64,000 nt of DNA from Pseudomonadota bacterium (GTDB lineage Bacteria > Pseudomonadota > Alphaproteobacteria > Acetobacterales > Acetobacteraceae). The stretch covers positions 21,046 through 85,045 of the forward strand of contig JAKAWQ010000006.1 in the NCBI GenBank assembly GCA_021816925.1. The letters run 5' to 3'. The position numbers and the translations under genes were made by a program. Positions within the stretch are counted from its first letter, which is position 1. Each line of letters opens with the position of its first letter. Below are positions 8,135-18,315 of this stretch, piece after piece. The notes beneath the pieces are model-generated. The model worked only from the letters and a program-made list of their open reading frames with translations, was not told where the DNA came from and made no database searches.

Positions 8135-8920
8135 ATGCCCGGTCGTCGCGGGCTCATCGCTGCCGCAAGCCTGCTTGGGCTCGCTCTGCTCTGGGCATGG
8201 GCGACGAGCCCGTTCGGCCCGGTTTCTCCGGAGCGATTTCCCTCGCCGCCGCTGGTCGGCGCGGCGTTCCTGCAGATTGCGACGACCGGGTTTGCGGGCG
8301 CCACCTTGCCGAGGCAGGTGCTGACAAGCCTCGGGCTCGTCATCGAGGGCTTTCTGGTTGCGGCGTCGAGCGGGACCGCGCTCGGGCTGGCGATGGGCTG
8401 GAACAGGCGGTTCGCTGCGTTCGTCAATCCGGTGTTCCAGCTTCTGCGGCCGATCCCGCCGCTTGCCTGGATTCCGCTCGTGATCCTTTGGCTCGGGCTC
8501 GGCAATGCGGCGAAGGTGCTCGTGATCTGGTTCGCGGCGTTCGTGCCGGCGGTGATCAATGCCGAGACGGGTGTGCGGGAGATCCCGGGTGCGCTCCTGG
8601 AGGCGGCGCGCATGCTCGGCACGCCGCGGCATCGGCTGCTGGTCGAGGTGGTGGTGCCGGCGGCGGCGCCGATGATCTTCACCGGGCTTCGCCTCTGCCT
8701 GCAGGCCACCTGGACGACGCTGGTTGCGGCCGAGTTGGTGGGATCGTTCTACGGGCTTGGCCATGTTTTAAGCGAGGCGCAGCAGGACATTTATCCCGGC
8801 ATGATCTTCGTCGGCATGGCGGCGATCGGTGTGTGCGGTTGGCTCACCACGGCAGTACTCGGCTGGGTGGAGCGACGGCTGCTCGGGTGGCACGCGAGCG
8901 CGCGGCCGGCGCATGCCTGA
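8135..8920 (+). CDS. ABC transporter permease, SsuC/TauC type (first of two)
   Basis: This 261-residue inner-membrane protein has an N-terminal hydrophobic segment (LIAAASLLGLALLWAW) and the binding-protein-dependent permease core with its EAA loop (GALLEAARMLGTPRHRLL, near 150-170), which contacts the ATPase. It resembles permeases of nitrate/sulfonate/taurine-type importers. The start at 8135 has a GGGGGAGG ribosome site; the upstream in-frame ATG at 8078 has none. Its end overlaps the next permease gene by 8 bases. The importer has two different permease genes, suggesting a heterodimeric channel. Confidence 0.87.
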   Translation: MPGRRGLIAAASLLGLALLWAWATSPFGPVSPERFPSPPLVGAAFLQIATTGFAGATLPRQVLTSLGLVIEGFLVAASSGTALGLAMGWNRRFAAFVNPVFQLLRPIPPLAWIPLVILWLGLGNAAKVLVIWFAAFVPAVINAETGVREIPGALLEAARMLGTPRHRLLVEVVVPAAAPMIFTGLRLCLQATWTTLVAAELVGSFYGLGHVLSEAQQDIYPGMIFVGMAAIGVCGWLTTAVLGWVERRLLGWHASARPAHA

Positions 8921-9713
8921 GCGGGCGTCTCCTTCAATCGGGCTGGCGGCGGCGCTCGGGCTTGCCGGGCTTGCCGTTTTCTTCGCGGTCTGGGCAGGGG
9001 CGGGCGTGCTCGGGCTCGTTTCGGCGACGTTCCTGCCGGGGCCGCTTACGGTGCTCGGCGAGCTTCTCCATCTCCTGACGCATCCTTACGCTGGCGCAAC
9101 GCTACCGCAGCACCTCGCGGCGAGTCTGCAACGTTACGGGGGCGGGGTGGTGCTGGCGGTGATCGTGGGGCTGCCGCTCGGGCTTGCGATGGGCTGGTTC
9201 CGGCCGCTCGATGCGGTGGTGAGCCCGATTTTCGACGGGTTGCGCTTCGTGCCGCCGATCGCCTGGGTGCCATTTGCCGCGCTCTGGTTCGGCACCGGTG
9301 CGGGCGGGCCGGTGCTGATCATCTTCACGGGCGCGTTTCCCCCTGTGCTGATCGGCACTTATCGCGGCGCACGCATGATCGAGCCGGCCCTGATCGAGGC
9401 GGCGCGCATGCTGGGCACGTCCAACCGGCGGATGCTGACGGAGATTCTGCTGCCGGGTGCGGTGCCTTCGATTGTTGCGGGATTGCGCGTGGCGGCCGGG
9501 CTCGGCTGGCAGTCTCTGATCGGGGCGGAGCTGATCGTCGTCTCGTCCGGAATCGGCTACATGATGGTGCAGGGCGAGGCGGCGGTTGCCACCAGCACGG
9601 TGATGGCGGGCATCATCGCGGTGGGACTGGTGGGCACGGCGATCGACCTTCTGCTGCGCGCGGCCGAGCGCGCGGTGCGCCGCCGCTACGGGCTGGTCGG
9701 GGGCGGACGGTGA
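8913..9713 (+). CDS. ABC transporter permease, SsuC/TauC type (second of two)
   Basis: This 266-residue membrane protein is a paralogue of the preceding permease with the same architecture and EAA loop (PALIEAARMLGTSNRRML). It starts at 8913 inside the 3' end of the first permease, and its stop overlaps the GTG start of the ATPase gene by 4 bases, so the three are translationally coupled. It forms the other half of the membrane channel of a sulfonate/nitrate-type importer. The substrate is not given by the sequence. Confidence 0.87.
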   Translation: MPERASPSIGLAAALGLAGLAVFFAVWAGAGVLGLVSATFLPGPLTVLGELLHLLTHPYAGATLPQHLAASLQRYGGGVVLAVIVGLPLGLAMGWFRPLDAVVSPIFDGLRFVPPIAWVPFAALWFGTGAGGPVLIIFTGAFPPVLIGTYRGARMIEPALIEAARMLGTSNRRMLTEILLPGAVPSIVAGLRVAAGLGWQSLIGAELIVVSSGIGYMMVQGEAAVATSTVMAGIIAVGLVGTAIDLLLRAAERAVRRRYGLVGGGR

Positions 9714-10504
9714 GCGCGATCGTGTTCGCGGGGGCGCGCCGTGTTTACGACCTTCCCTCGCGCCGCGTGGTGGCGCTCGAGAGTTTCGATCTCAGCATTG
9801 CCGAGAAGGAGTTCGTCGTGATCGTCGGGCCGTCCGGTTGCGGCAAGACGACCTGTCTCCGGCTTGCCGCGGGATTCGACTTTCCGAGTTCGGGAGAGGT
9901 GAACGTGGGCGGGCAGAAGGTCACCGGGCCGGGGCCGGACCGGGCGGTAGTGTTTCAGCATTTCGCGCTTTTTCCGTGGAAGACCGTGCACGACAACATC
10001 GCACTCGGCCTGCGCAACGCGGGCGTGCCGGCGGCGGAGCGCGAGCGCCGCATCGAATCTGCGCTCAAGCTGATGAATCTGGAAAGTGCGGCGCGCGCTT
10101 TTCCGCATCAGCTCTCGGGCGGGATGCAGCAGCGCGTGGCGATCGCACGGGCGACGGTGCTCGATCCCGCCGTGCTGTTGATGGACGAGCCGTTCGGCGC
10201 GCTCGATGCGCAGACCCGCGTGGTGATGCAGGAGGAGCTGGTGCGGCTGGCGCGCGTCAATCCGCGCACGGTGCTCTTCATCACCCATTCGGTGGAGGAG
10301 GCGATCTATCTCGCCGACCGGGTGGTGGTGATGACGCGCGCGCCCGGACGGATCAAGGAGATCATCGCCGTGAAGGCGCTGCGCGAGCAGGAAGGCTGGG
10401 ACACTTTGCCGAAGATCGAGGACGTGATGGACCAGCCGAGCTTTGTGCAGCTTCGCACGCATGTCTGGCGGAGCCTGCGCGACGAGCAGGTGCCGTCCGA
10501 ATGA
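9710..10504 (+). CDS. ABC transporter ATP-binding protein, SsuB/TauB type
   Basis: This 264-residue ATPase powers the adjacent importer. Walker A is GPSGCGKTT (residues 40-48), the signature is LSGGMQQ (135-141), Walker B is LLMDE (156-160), and the switch histidine lies in FITHSVEEA. The ...LADRVVVMTRAPGRIKE C-terminal segment is typical of the SsuB/TauB/NrtD group. The GTG start at 9710 overlaps the preceding stop (GTGA). Expression is linked to the two permeases and to the binding protein that follows after 35 bases. Confidence 0.9.
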   Translation: MSAIVFAGARRVYDLPSRRVVALESFDLSIAEKEFVVIVGPSGCGKTTCLRLAAGFDFPSSGEVNVGGQKVTGPGPDRAVVFQHFALFPWKTVHDNIALGLRNAGVPAAERERRIESALKLMNLESAARAFPHQLSGGMQQRVAIARATVLDPAVLLMDEPFGALDAQTRVVMQEELVRLARVNPRTVLFITHSVEEAIYLADRVVVMTRAPGRIKEIIAVKALREQEGWDTLPKIEDVMDQPSFVQLRTHVWRSLRDEQVPSE

Positions 10505-10539
10505 CGACCGCAACCGAGGACAATCGAGGAGGACGTTTC

Positions 10540-11574
10540 ATGCGACGATTCGTTTTGCTTGGCGCCGCGGCGCTTGGGCTTTTCGCTCCGGGCGTGGCGG
10601 GGGCCCAGACGCCGATCAAGATCAGCTACCAGCCGACCAACTACTGGGCGCTGCCCTTCTATGTCGCGACCAAGATGAACTGGTGGGCGAAGGTGGGGCT
10701 CAAGCCGAGCTTCGTTCTCTTCCCTGCGGGCGTGCCGCAGATGGCGGCGGCGGCAGCGGGTTCGTGGGATGTGGGCGCGACCGGCTCGGTGCCGGCGGTG
10801 CTGGGAGCGGCGCGGTTCCACGTGCTCACGATCGGGATCGACAACGACGAGTCGGCGACCAACGTGCTGGTGGCGAGTGCCAAGGCCTATCCGGGACTTG
10901 CTGCCAATCCGAAGTCGATTGCCGGCAAGCGGATCCTGCTCACCACCAATTCGACGGTCGATTATGCAGTGAGGAGCTGTCTTGCGCACTGGGGTGTGCC
11001 GGATTCGCAAGTCTCGCTGGTCAATCTCGGGCAGGCGCCGATCGTGACCTCGATCATCTCGGGCAATGCGGAGCTCGGCGGGTTGTGGGCGCCCTACAGC
11101 TACGAGGCGATGCAGAAGGCACACGCCAAGGTGCTTTGCTCAGGCAAGGCGGCGGGTGTCGTCATTCCGGGCGTGCTGGTGGCGCGCGCGGCCTACGCCA
11201 AGGCGCATCCCGATCTCGTTGCGGCTTATCTCGCCGTTTATGTGCATGCCTGGGCGTGGGCGAAGGCGCATCCGAAGGAGGCGGCCTCCATGCTGCAGGC
11301 GGCGGACGTGGCGGGCGGTGTGCCGCTGACTTCGTTCGGCCTCAAGGAGGAATTCACACGACCGACCTTCTCGCTTCAGCAGGAGCTTGCGCTGATGGAT
11401 GCGAGCCACGGTCCCTCGAAGCTCGAGCAGTGGATGGGCCAGATCAGCGCATTCATGCAGAAGACCGGATCGCTGCCGAAACCACCCGCAACCGCGTCAT
11501 ACGTGACGGATGCGTACATGAAGCGTGTTGGAGCCGATGCGAAGCTCCGCGCCTTCGCTGAAAGCGCGAACTGA
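10540..11574 (+). CDS. Periplasmic substrate-binding protein of the Ssu/Tau-type importer
   Basis: This 344-residue protein has a cleavable signal peptide (MRRFVLLGAAALGLFAPG...GAQ) and a two-lobed NMT1/SsuA-type binding fold, with QPTNYWALPFYVATKMNWW at the start of the mature part and VGLKPSFVLFPAGVPQM next. It captures the ligand in the periplasm for the two permeases. A strong ribosome site (GAGGAGGA at 10526-10533) precedes the ATG. The strong hairpin behind it (11600-11623) could keep this gene's message more abundant than that of the enzymes further on. The fold fits aliphatic sulfonates, taurine, nitrate or pyrimidine-like ligands. Confidence 0.87.
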   Translation: MRRFVLLGAAALGLFAPGVAGAQTPIKISYQPTNYWALPFYVATKMNWWAKVGLKPSFVLFPAGVPQMAAAAAGSWDVGATGSVPAVLGAARFHVLTIGIDNDESATNVLVASAKAYPGLAANPKSIAGKRILLTTNSTVDYAVRSCLAHWGVPDSQVSLVNLGQAPIVTSIISGNAELGGLWAPYSYEAMQKAHAKVLCSGKAAGVVIPGVLVARAAYAKAHPDLVAAYLAVYVHAWAWAKAHPKEAASMLQAADVAGGVPLTSFGLKEEFTRPTFSLQQELALMDASHGPSKLEQWMGQISAFMQKTGSLPKPPATASYVTDAYMKRVGADAKLRAFAESAN

Positions 11575-11585
11575 AGAGAGCCTGA

Positions 11586-12947
<1,362 letters not shown>

Positions 12948-12950
12948 GCG

Positions 12951-13718
12951 GTGGCCGGGCGGCTCGATTCGCTCTTTTCGCTGGCCGGGCGCACGGCGCT
13001 CGTGACGGGGGGAAGCTCGGGCATCGGGCTTGCGATCGCGCGCGCGCTCGGTTTGCAGGGCGCGGGCGTGGTGCTCGTGGCGCGGCGGGAGGGCGAGCTT
13101 GCAGCGGCGGCGCGGGGACTTGCGGCGGACGGGATCGCGGCACGTGCGATCGCGGCAGATTGCGGGGAGGAGAGGGTTGCGGAGCGGCTGGCCGGTGGGC
13201 TTGGGGAGGTGCCGGTCGATATCATCGTGCATGCGGCGGGGATGAACCTGCGCAAGCCCTTCGGCGCGGTCTCGGCCGCGGATTTCGACCTGACGCTGGA
13301 TGTGCATTTGCGCGCGCCCTTCCTGCTTGCGCAGCGCTTTGCGCCCGCGATGGCGGCGCGGGAGTGGGGGCGAATCCTGCTGATCGCCTCGTTGCAATCC
13401 GTGCGGGCATTTTCCGATTCCGCACCTTATGGTGCGGCCAAGGGCGGTGTGGTGCAGCTTGTGCACGCGATCGCGGAGGCGTGGTCGCGGCAAGGGATCA
13501 CCTGCAATGCGATCGCGCCCGGATTTTTTCCGACCGCGCTTACCGCGCCGGTGTTTGCCGACGCGGAGAGAAGCGGCCGGTTTGCCGCCCAGACGGCGAT
13601 CGGGCGGAACGGGGAGCTTCAGGATCTTTACGGGGCCGCGATTTTTCTCTGCTCCGACGCCTCTTCCTACATCACGGGCCAGACGCTTTACGTGGACGGC
13701 GGGTTCACGGCGAAATAG
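12951..13718 (+). CDS. Short-chain dehydrogenase/reductase
   Basis: This 255-residue classical SDR has the cofactor motif TGGSSGIG (residues about 19-26), NAG-equivalent HAAG near 94, and catalytic Ser/Tyr/Lys in IASLQS and [16 protein letters not shown] follows the active site, and the C-terminal [14 protein letters not shown] is standard. It starts with GTG only 3 bases after the HpsN-like gene and ends 17 bases before the aldo/keto reductase. In hps gene clusters an SDR interconverts the two enantiomers of dihydroxypropanesulfonate, which would fit here, but the substrate is inferred only from context. Confidence 0.85.
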   Translation: MAGRLDSLFSLAGRTALVTGGSSGIGLAIARALGLQGAGVVLVARREGELAAAARGLAADGIAARAIAADCGEERVAERLAGGLGEVPVDIIVHAAGMNLRKPFGAVSAADFDLTLDVHLRAPFLLAQRFAPAMAAREWGRILLIASLQSVRAFSDSAPYGAAKGGVVQLVHAIAEAWSRQGITCNAIAPGFFPTALTAPVFADAERSGRFAAQTAIGRNGELQDLYGAAIFLCSDASSYITGQTLYVDGGFTAK

Positions 13719-13735
13719 GCGAGGGGAGAAGGATC

Positions 13736-14734
13736 ATGGAGGTGCGATCGTTCGGCCGGAGCGGGGTCCGTCTTTCGCTGCTCGGGTTCGGCTGCGGGGC
13801 GGTCGGCGGGCTGATGGTGCGCGGCGAGGCGGCGGAGCAGGAGCGGGCGGTCGCGCGCGCGCTCGATGCGGGGGTCAATTACTTCGACACGGCGGTGCAG
13901 TACGGCGATGGGGAATCGGAGAAGAATCTGGGGCGGGCGCTGAAGAGGCTCGGGGCGAGCGATGTCGCGGTCGGGACCAAGGTGCGGGTGCGCGCGGAGG
14001 AACGTGCCGAGATCGGCGCGGCGGTGGCGCGCTCGCTCGAGGGGAGCCTGAAGCGGCTCGGTCGAGAGCGGGCGGATATCTACCATCTCCACAACCCGAT
14101 CACCGAGGCGGGCGGGGACGGATCGCTCGGCGTTGCGGAGGTGTTGGGCGAGGTCGTGCCGGCGTTCGAGCGGCTGAGGAGCGCGGGAAAGACGCGGTTC
14201 ATCGGGATCACCGCCGTTGGGGAGACGGAGGCGCTACGGAAGGTGATCGAAGCGCGTTGCTTCGAGAGCGCGCAGGTCGTTTACAACATGCTCAATCCTT
14301 CCGCCGGCGCCGCGCTGCCATCTTCCTATCCGGCGCAGGATTACGGGCGGCTTCTCGAGCGGACGGCAGCCGCGGGTGTGGGCGTGATCGGGATTCGCGT
14401 GCTTGCGGGCGGTGCGCTTTCGGGGCGTGCGGAGCGCCATCCGGTCGCAAGCCCGCCGCCGGCGCCGATCGGCTCGGCGATGAGCTATGAGACCGATCTG
14501 GCGCGGGCGCGGCGGCTGGCGCCGATTGTCGCCGAGGGATTCGCGGAAAGCCTCGCCGAAGCGGCGATCCGGTTCGTCATTTCGCACGACGGCATCGGCA
14601 CGATTCTGGTAGGTATGGCGACGGTGGAGGAGTTCGAAGGCGCGCTCGCCGCGGTGCGGAAGGGAAAATTGTCGGCGGAGGCACTGGACCGGCTCGCCGC
14701 ATTGCAACAAGATTTCTCCGGCGAGGCCCGCTGA
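13736..14734 (+). CDS. Aldo/keto reductase
   Basis: This 332-residue TIM-barrel oxidoreductase has the AKR catalytic residues in context: NYFDTAVQYGDGESEKNLG (Asp and Tyr near residues 59-64), GTKVRV (Lys) and YHLHNP (His). The C-terminal region ends with the NADP-binding-type segment GIGTILVGMATVEEFEGAL. A clear ribosome site (GAGGGGAGAAGG at 13721-13732) precedes the ATG. It is the last intact gene of the importer/dehydrogenase cluster; a broken CoxL-type gene is fused right behind it. It probably reduces or oxidises an aldehyde or sugar-derived carbonyl in the same pathway. Confidence 0.85.
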   Translation: MEVRSFGRSGVRLSLLGFGCGAVGGLMVRGEAAEQERAVARALDAGVNYFDTAVQYGDGESEKNLGRALKRLGASDVAVGTKVRVRAEERAEIGAAVARSLEGSLKRLGRERADIYHLHNPITEAGGDGSLGVAEVLGEVVPAFERLRSAGKTRFIGITAVGETEALRKVIEARCFESAQVVYNMLNPSAGAALPSSYPAQDYGRLLERTAAAGVGVIGIRVLAGGALSGRAERHPVASPPPAPIGSAMSYETDLARARRLAPIVAEGFAESLAEAAIRFVISHDGIGTILVGMATVEEFEGALAAVRKGKLSAEALDRLAALQQDFSGEAR

Positions 14735-14735
14735 G

Positions 14736-15766
14736 CCCGGGGGTCCGGGCGCGGTGCTGGTGCACGAGGCGACGCCCGGCAACCTCATTCTCGATTTCCA
14801 TCATGGGGATACGGCCGCGGTGGCCGCGGCGTTCGCGCGGGCGGCGCACGTGACAAGGATGAAGATCCGGAACAGCCGCGTGGTGGTGTGTCCGATGGAG
14901 CCGCGTTCCGCGATCGGCGAGCATGACGAGAAGAGCGGGCGCTTCACGCTCCGGCTCGGATGCCAGGGCGTCTTTCCGATGCGCCAGCTTCTGGCCGGCG
15001 GCGGCCCCGGGGTTCGAAATCGATGATGGCGAGCGGCACGGCGATCGTGGAGGCGGCCGAGATCGTGAAGGAGAACGCGAGGAAGATCGCGGCGCATGTG
15101 CTGGAGGCGGCGGTGGCCGACATCGAGTTCGAGATCGGCCCTTCAGGCGGACGGCTCTGCATCGCGGGAACCGACCGCAGCATCGGGCTGATGGAAATCG
15201 CCGAGAAATTGCGTGCGGGCCTCGTGCTGCCGCCCGATGTGCCGCACACGCTTTCGGTGCAGCACGTAGCGCAGGGGCCGCCTTTTTCCTATCCGAACGG
15301 GTGCCACATCGCCGAGGTCGAGGTGGACCCGGAGACGAGCGTTGTTGCGCTCGTGCGCCATGCCATGGTCAATGATTTCAGGACCGTGATCAACCCGTTG
15401 CTGATCGAGGGCCAGGCGCACGGCGGAGTGGTGCAGGGGCTCGGCCAGGCGATCTTCGAGCACGTGGTGTACGACGAGTCCGGCCAGCCGCTGGCCGGCT
15501 CGTTCATGGACTATGCGTTGCCGCGTGCCGAAGCCGCGCCCTCGTTCACGGTGGCCTACCATCCGGCACCGGCGAAGACGAACCCGCTCGGCGTCAAGGG
15601 ATGCGGGGAGGCCGGATGCGTGGGGTCGATGCCCTCGATCATGAATGCGCTGGTGGATGCGCTTTCGGAGTTCGGCGTTGCCCATATCGACATGCCGGCG
15701 ACGCCGGAGCGGGTGTGGCGGGCGATCCGGGAGGCGCGGGCACTTGAGCCGGCGCGGTTCGGTTGA
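14736..15766 (+). pseudogene. CoxL/XDH-type molybdenum hydroxylase large subunit, truncated and internally deleted
   Basis: Two pieces of one family are recognisable. Bases 14754-15000 encode an N-terminal-half segment (KIRNSRVVVCPMEPRSAIGE, then the substrate-channel GVFPMRQ). From about 15020 another frame encodes the C-terminal part (NDFRTVINPLLIEGQAHGG, SFMDYALPRAEAAPSF, and the GCGEAGCVGSMPSIMNA that binds near the molybdopterin). The first few hundred residues and a central block of perhaps 200 residues are missing, and the pieces are in different frames. An intact enzyme of this class needs about 780 residues, so this is dead. An intact paralogue lies at 55658-58021. Confidence 0.8.
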
Positions 15767-15782
15767 GGGAAAATCGGCCGAT

Positions 15783-15800
15783 CCGGCGGTATTCCGCCGG
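15783..15800. terminator. Hairpin between convergent genes
   Basis: CCGGCGG (15783-15789), loop TATT, CCGCCGG (15794-15800): a perfect 7-bp stem between the end of the CoxL-type remnant and the end of pgpA, positioned to stop transcription from either side. There is no U-run. Confidence 0.5.
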
Positions 15801-15808
15801 TGCGGGCA

Positions 15809-16282
15809 TCAGGCAGAGAAGCGGCGCAGGGCGAGCCTGCCGAGAAGGAGAAGGATGGCGGCGATGCCGCCGGCCAGCACGTCGTCCGCCAGCACGCCGA
15901 GCGCGCCCGGGAAGCGTTGCACCGCGCCGACCGGTCCGGGTTTCAGGATGTCGAGGGCGCGGAAGAGAACGAAGCCGGCGAGCAGGCCCGGGAGGCTTGG
16001 TTGCGAAAGTCCGAGGAGGGCGACCCATTGGCCGGCGATCTCGTCGATGACCACCCAGCCGGGATCACCCGTAGGTGCGGCGCGCGGAATCGCCCAGAGG
16101 CCGGCGCCGAGTGCCGCGATGGCGGCGGCCGCGAGCAGCCAGGGCGAGAGGCCGATGAGGCCCGCGGCGGCGATCGTCGCTGCGGCCGAGGCGGCGGTTC
16201 CCGGCGCGCGGGGAATGAGGCCGCAGCCGAAGCCTGCCACGAGGAGGCGGGCACCCCGTTGCTCCGCTAGCGGCGCAGCCAT
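15809..16282 (-). CDS. pgpA: Phosphatidylglycerophosphatase A
   Basis: This 157-residue inner-membrane protein removes phosphate from phosphatidylglycerol phosphate to give phosphatidylglycerol. It matches the PgpA family: the N-terminal GFGCGLIPRAPGTAAS segment, the metal-binding WVVIDEIAGQWVAL motif (near 76-89), FRALDILKPGPVGAVQ and GVLADDVLAGG (Asp pair near 129-132). Hydrophobic segments surround these motifs. Its start overlaps the 3' end of the lytic transglycosylase gene by 16 bases, so it is co-transcribed with it. Confidence 0.9.
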   Translation of the reverse strand: MAAPLAEQRGARLLVAGFGCGLIPRAPGTAASAAATIAAAGLIGLSPWLLAAAAIAALGAGLWAIPRAAPTGDPGWVVIDEIAGQWVALLGLSQPSLPGLLAGFVLFRALDILKPGPVGAVQRFPGALGVLADDVLAGGIAAILLLLGRLALRRFSA

Positions 16283-18228
16283 GGCGCAAGCGGATAGGGC
16301 CTCTGTTCATGCAGCCGGGCTTGGTAGATCGCGACACTTTCGATCACGCGCTGAACGTAATCGCGTGTCTCGCCGTAGGGAATGAGTTCGATCCAGTCGA
16401 GCATGTCGATCGCGCCGATGCGCGGATCGCCGTATTCGGCGAGCCACTCGGTGACCTTTTGCGGGCCGGCGTTGTAGGCGGCGAGGGCGAGCGGCAGGCA
16501 GCCGCTGAAACGATCGAGAAGCGTGCCGAGGTAGGCGGCGCCGAGCGCGATATTGCGGTTCGGGTCGGTGGTGAGAGAGGCGAGGGTCACCGGGTCGCCG
16601 AGGCGGCGAGCGACGCGCTCTGCGGTAGCGGGCATGAGCTGCATCAGGCCGAGGGCGCCGCTCGGGCTCGCGGCGGCGATGTCGAAGCTGCTTTCCTGGC
16701 GGATGACACCGAGGACGACCGCGCGGTCTACGCCGTCGGCGGGGATCTGGAGCGGCATTGGCCAGCCGGCCTCTGGCAGCATCTCGCCATAGACGCCGGC
16801 AAGACGGCCGGCGGCGACGGCTTGGTCGGACAGGCCGAAGCCGAGCGCGAGGTGGGCGGCGAGGGAGCGCATGGCGGCATCGGGCGCGAGCGCCACGAGC
16901 TTGAGCACGAAGGGCCGGGCGCGCCTGGGGGCGCCCCAGGCGACAAGGAAGGCGGCGGCACGGGCGACCTCGCGGCTGGCGAAACGGAGCGCCTGGCCGG
17001 AGGTCCAATCAGGATCCCTGAGGGCGCGGATGCGCGCCTCGAGCTCGGCCGCGCTTTCTCCGAGGGCGAGAGCGGCGAGCTGCCCGTAATAGGTCGTAGG
17101 CCAGGCGGCGGCCTCTCGGTATTGCGCCACCGCGGCGGCGGCATCGCCTGCGGCGGCGGCGGCGCGCCCGAGCCAGTAATGCGCGCGACCCTGCGTAATG
17201 GCGGCCTTAGACGCGTTCGCCAGGGCCTGGAAGTGCTCGGCCGCCTCAAGCGGCGCATGCAGCCGGCGCAGGGCGATGAAGCCGGCGAGGAACTCCTGGC
17301 TGAGCGCGTCGCGCGAACTGACCGGGCCAGGCGCGGCGACGAGGGTGTAGGCGCGACGCGGTTCGTTCACCTGCAGCAGGTCGCGGGCGAGGATGTCGCG
17401 CTCGCGCCAGAAGGCGGAGCGTTCGGCGGTGGAGGCGGCCTGCTGCGCCGCCAAGCCGTCGCGTTGCCATAGCCGGACGGCGCGATTGCGATATCCCTGC
17501 TGCTCGAGCCAGCGGGCGGCGGCGAGGAAGAGGCCCGGTTCGCGGCGTGTTGCGGCGGGGAGGGACGCGTAGGCGTGCCAGGCGCCGGAGGTTGCGTTGG
17601 TGAGCGCAAGCCAAGCGGTTCCGGCGGCCCGGGCGTCCGGGGCAAGGCGCGCCAATTGCCGCCCTGCTGCCGCGGGGTCGGTCCCGACGAGATGAGAGAA
17701 CCGACGCCACTGGTCGGCAGGGGTGAAGAGATGACCCCAGCGTGCCAGGATCGCTTTTTCGGCCGCGATGGAGAAATCCCCGTTCGCCCAGGCGCGCCGC
17801 GCGTTTGCCGCCGCGACCGCGCTCTCTCTGGCCGCCTCTGCGGCGGACGCGCAACGAAGCAGGGCAAGCGCGGCGCGGGGCGGGTAGGCCTCGCAGACCT
17901 TCAGAACAACCGAATCGTCAGGTTCGCTTTCGAGGGCGAGATCGAGCCGCTCGCGCAAGAGCGACTGGAACGGCCAATCCGGGTTCGCATGGAGGAAGGA
18001 AGCGATCTCCGCCGGTCCGGCGGCGCCCGGGTCGAGCAGGCGGTAGAAGGTGACGAGCCTGGCGGCGACCGGATCGGCATATTGGGCCGTATCCGTCTCG
18101 GCACGTGCCCATTGATTCGCGCGCACCGCCGGCATTGGATTTCGGGCGGCGGCCGGACGCATGGCGAAGAGCGCCAGCAGCGGGACGGCCAGCAGCGGGA
18201 CGGCCAGGAGCGGCAGGCGGCGCGGCAT
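16267..18228 (-). CDS. slt: Soluble lytic murein transglycosylase
   Basis: This 653-residue periplasmic enzyme cleaves peptidoglycan glycan strands to 1,6-anhydro products. A signal peptide with a repeated LLAVP unit is followed by a long alpha-superhelical region rich in Ala/Arg helices. The C-terminal SLT domain starts near residue 500: GVIRQESSFDIAAASPSGALG with catalytic Glu in QESSF, LMQLMPATA, NIALGAAYLGTLLDRF and ALAAYNAGPQKVTEW. The length matches Slt70. The gene is divergent from dapA (87 bases apart) and overlaps pgpA. Confidence 0.92.
   Translation of the reverse strand: MPRRLPLLAVPLLAVPLLALFAMRPAAARNPMPAVRANQWARAETDTAQYADPVAARLVTFYRLLDPGAAGPAEIASFLHANPDWPFQSLLRERLDLALESEPDDSVVLKVCEAYPPRAALALLRCASAAEAARESAVAAANARRAWANGDFSIAAEKAILARWGHLFTPADQWRRFSHLVGTDPAAAGRQLARLAPDARAAGTAWLALTNATSGAWHAYASLPAATRREPGLFLAAARWLEQQGYRNRAVRLWQRDGLAAQQAASTAERSAFWRERDILARDLLQVNEPRRAYTLVAAPGPVSSRDALSQEFLAGFIALRRLHAPLEAAEHFQALANASKAAITQGRAHYWLGRAAAAAGDAAAAVAQYREAAAWPTTYYGQLAALALGESAAELEARIRALRDPDWTSGQALRFASREVARAAAFLVAWGAPRRARPFVLKLVALAPDAAMRSLAAHLALGFGLSDQAVAAGRLAGVYGEMLPEAGWPMPLQIPADGVDRAVVLGVIRQESSFDIAAASPSGALGLMQLMPATAERVARRLGDPVTLASLTTDPNRNIALGAAYLGTLLDRFSGCLPLALAAYNAGPQKVTEWLAEYGDPRIGAIDMLDWIELIPYGETRDYVQRVIESVAIYQARLHEQRPYPLAPWLRR
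18174..18213 (-). repeat. 15-bp tandem repeat in the slt signal peptide
   Basis: The unit CCAGCAGCGGGACGG occurs twice in tandem (18174-18188, 18189-18203) with a partial third copy (CCAGGAGCGG). It encodes repeated LLAVP in the hydrophobic core of the signal peptide, so gain or loss of units would change signal-peptide length in steps of five residues. Confidence 0.8.
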
Positions 18229-18315
18229 GGCGAGACCCTAACAGAGGAGCGACTTGCGGCGCATCCCCCGTGCGCCTAGCGTTCGACGGTCGGCTGACGA
18301 GCCTCGGAGAGCGCC

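Noticed and set aside
15005..15025. tRNA T-arm-like GGGGTTCGAAATC
   Set aside because: No matching acceptor, D or anticodon stems around it; it lies in the CoxL-type remnant.
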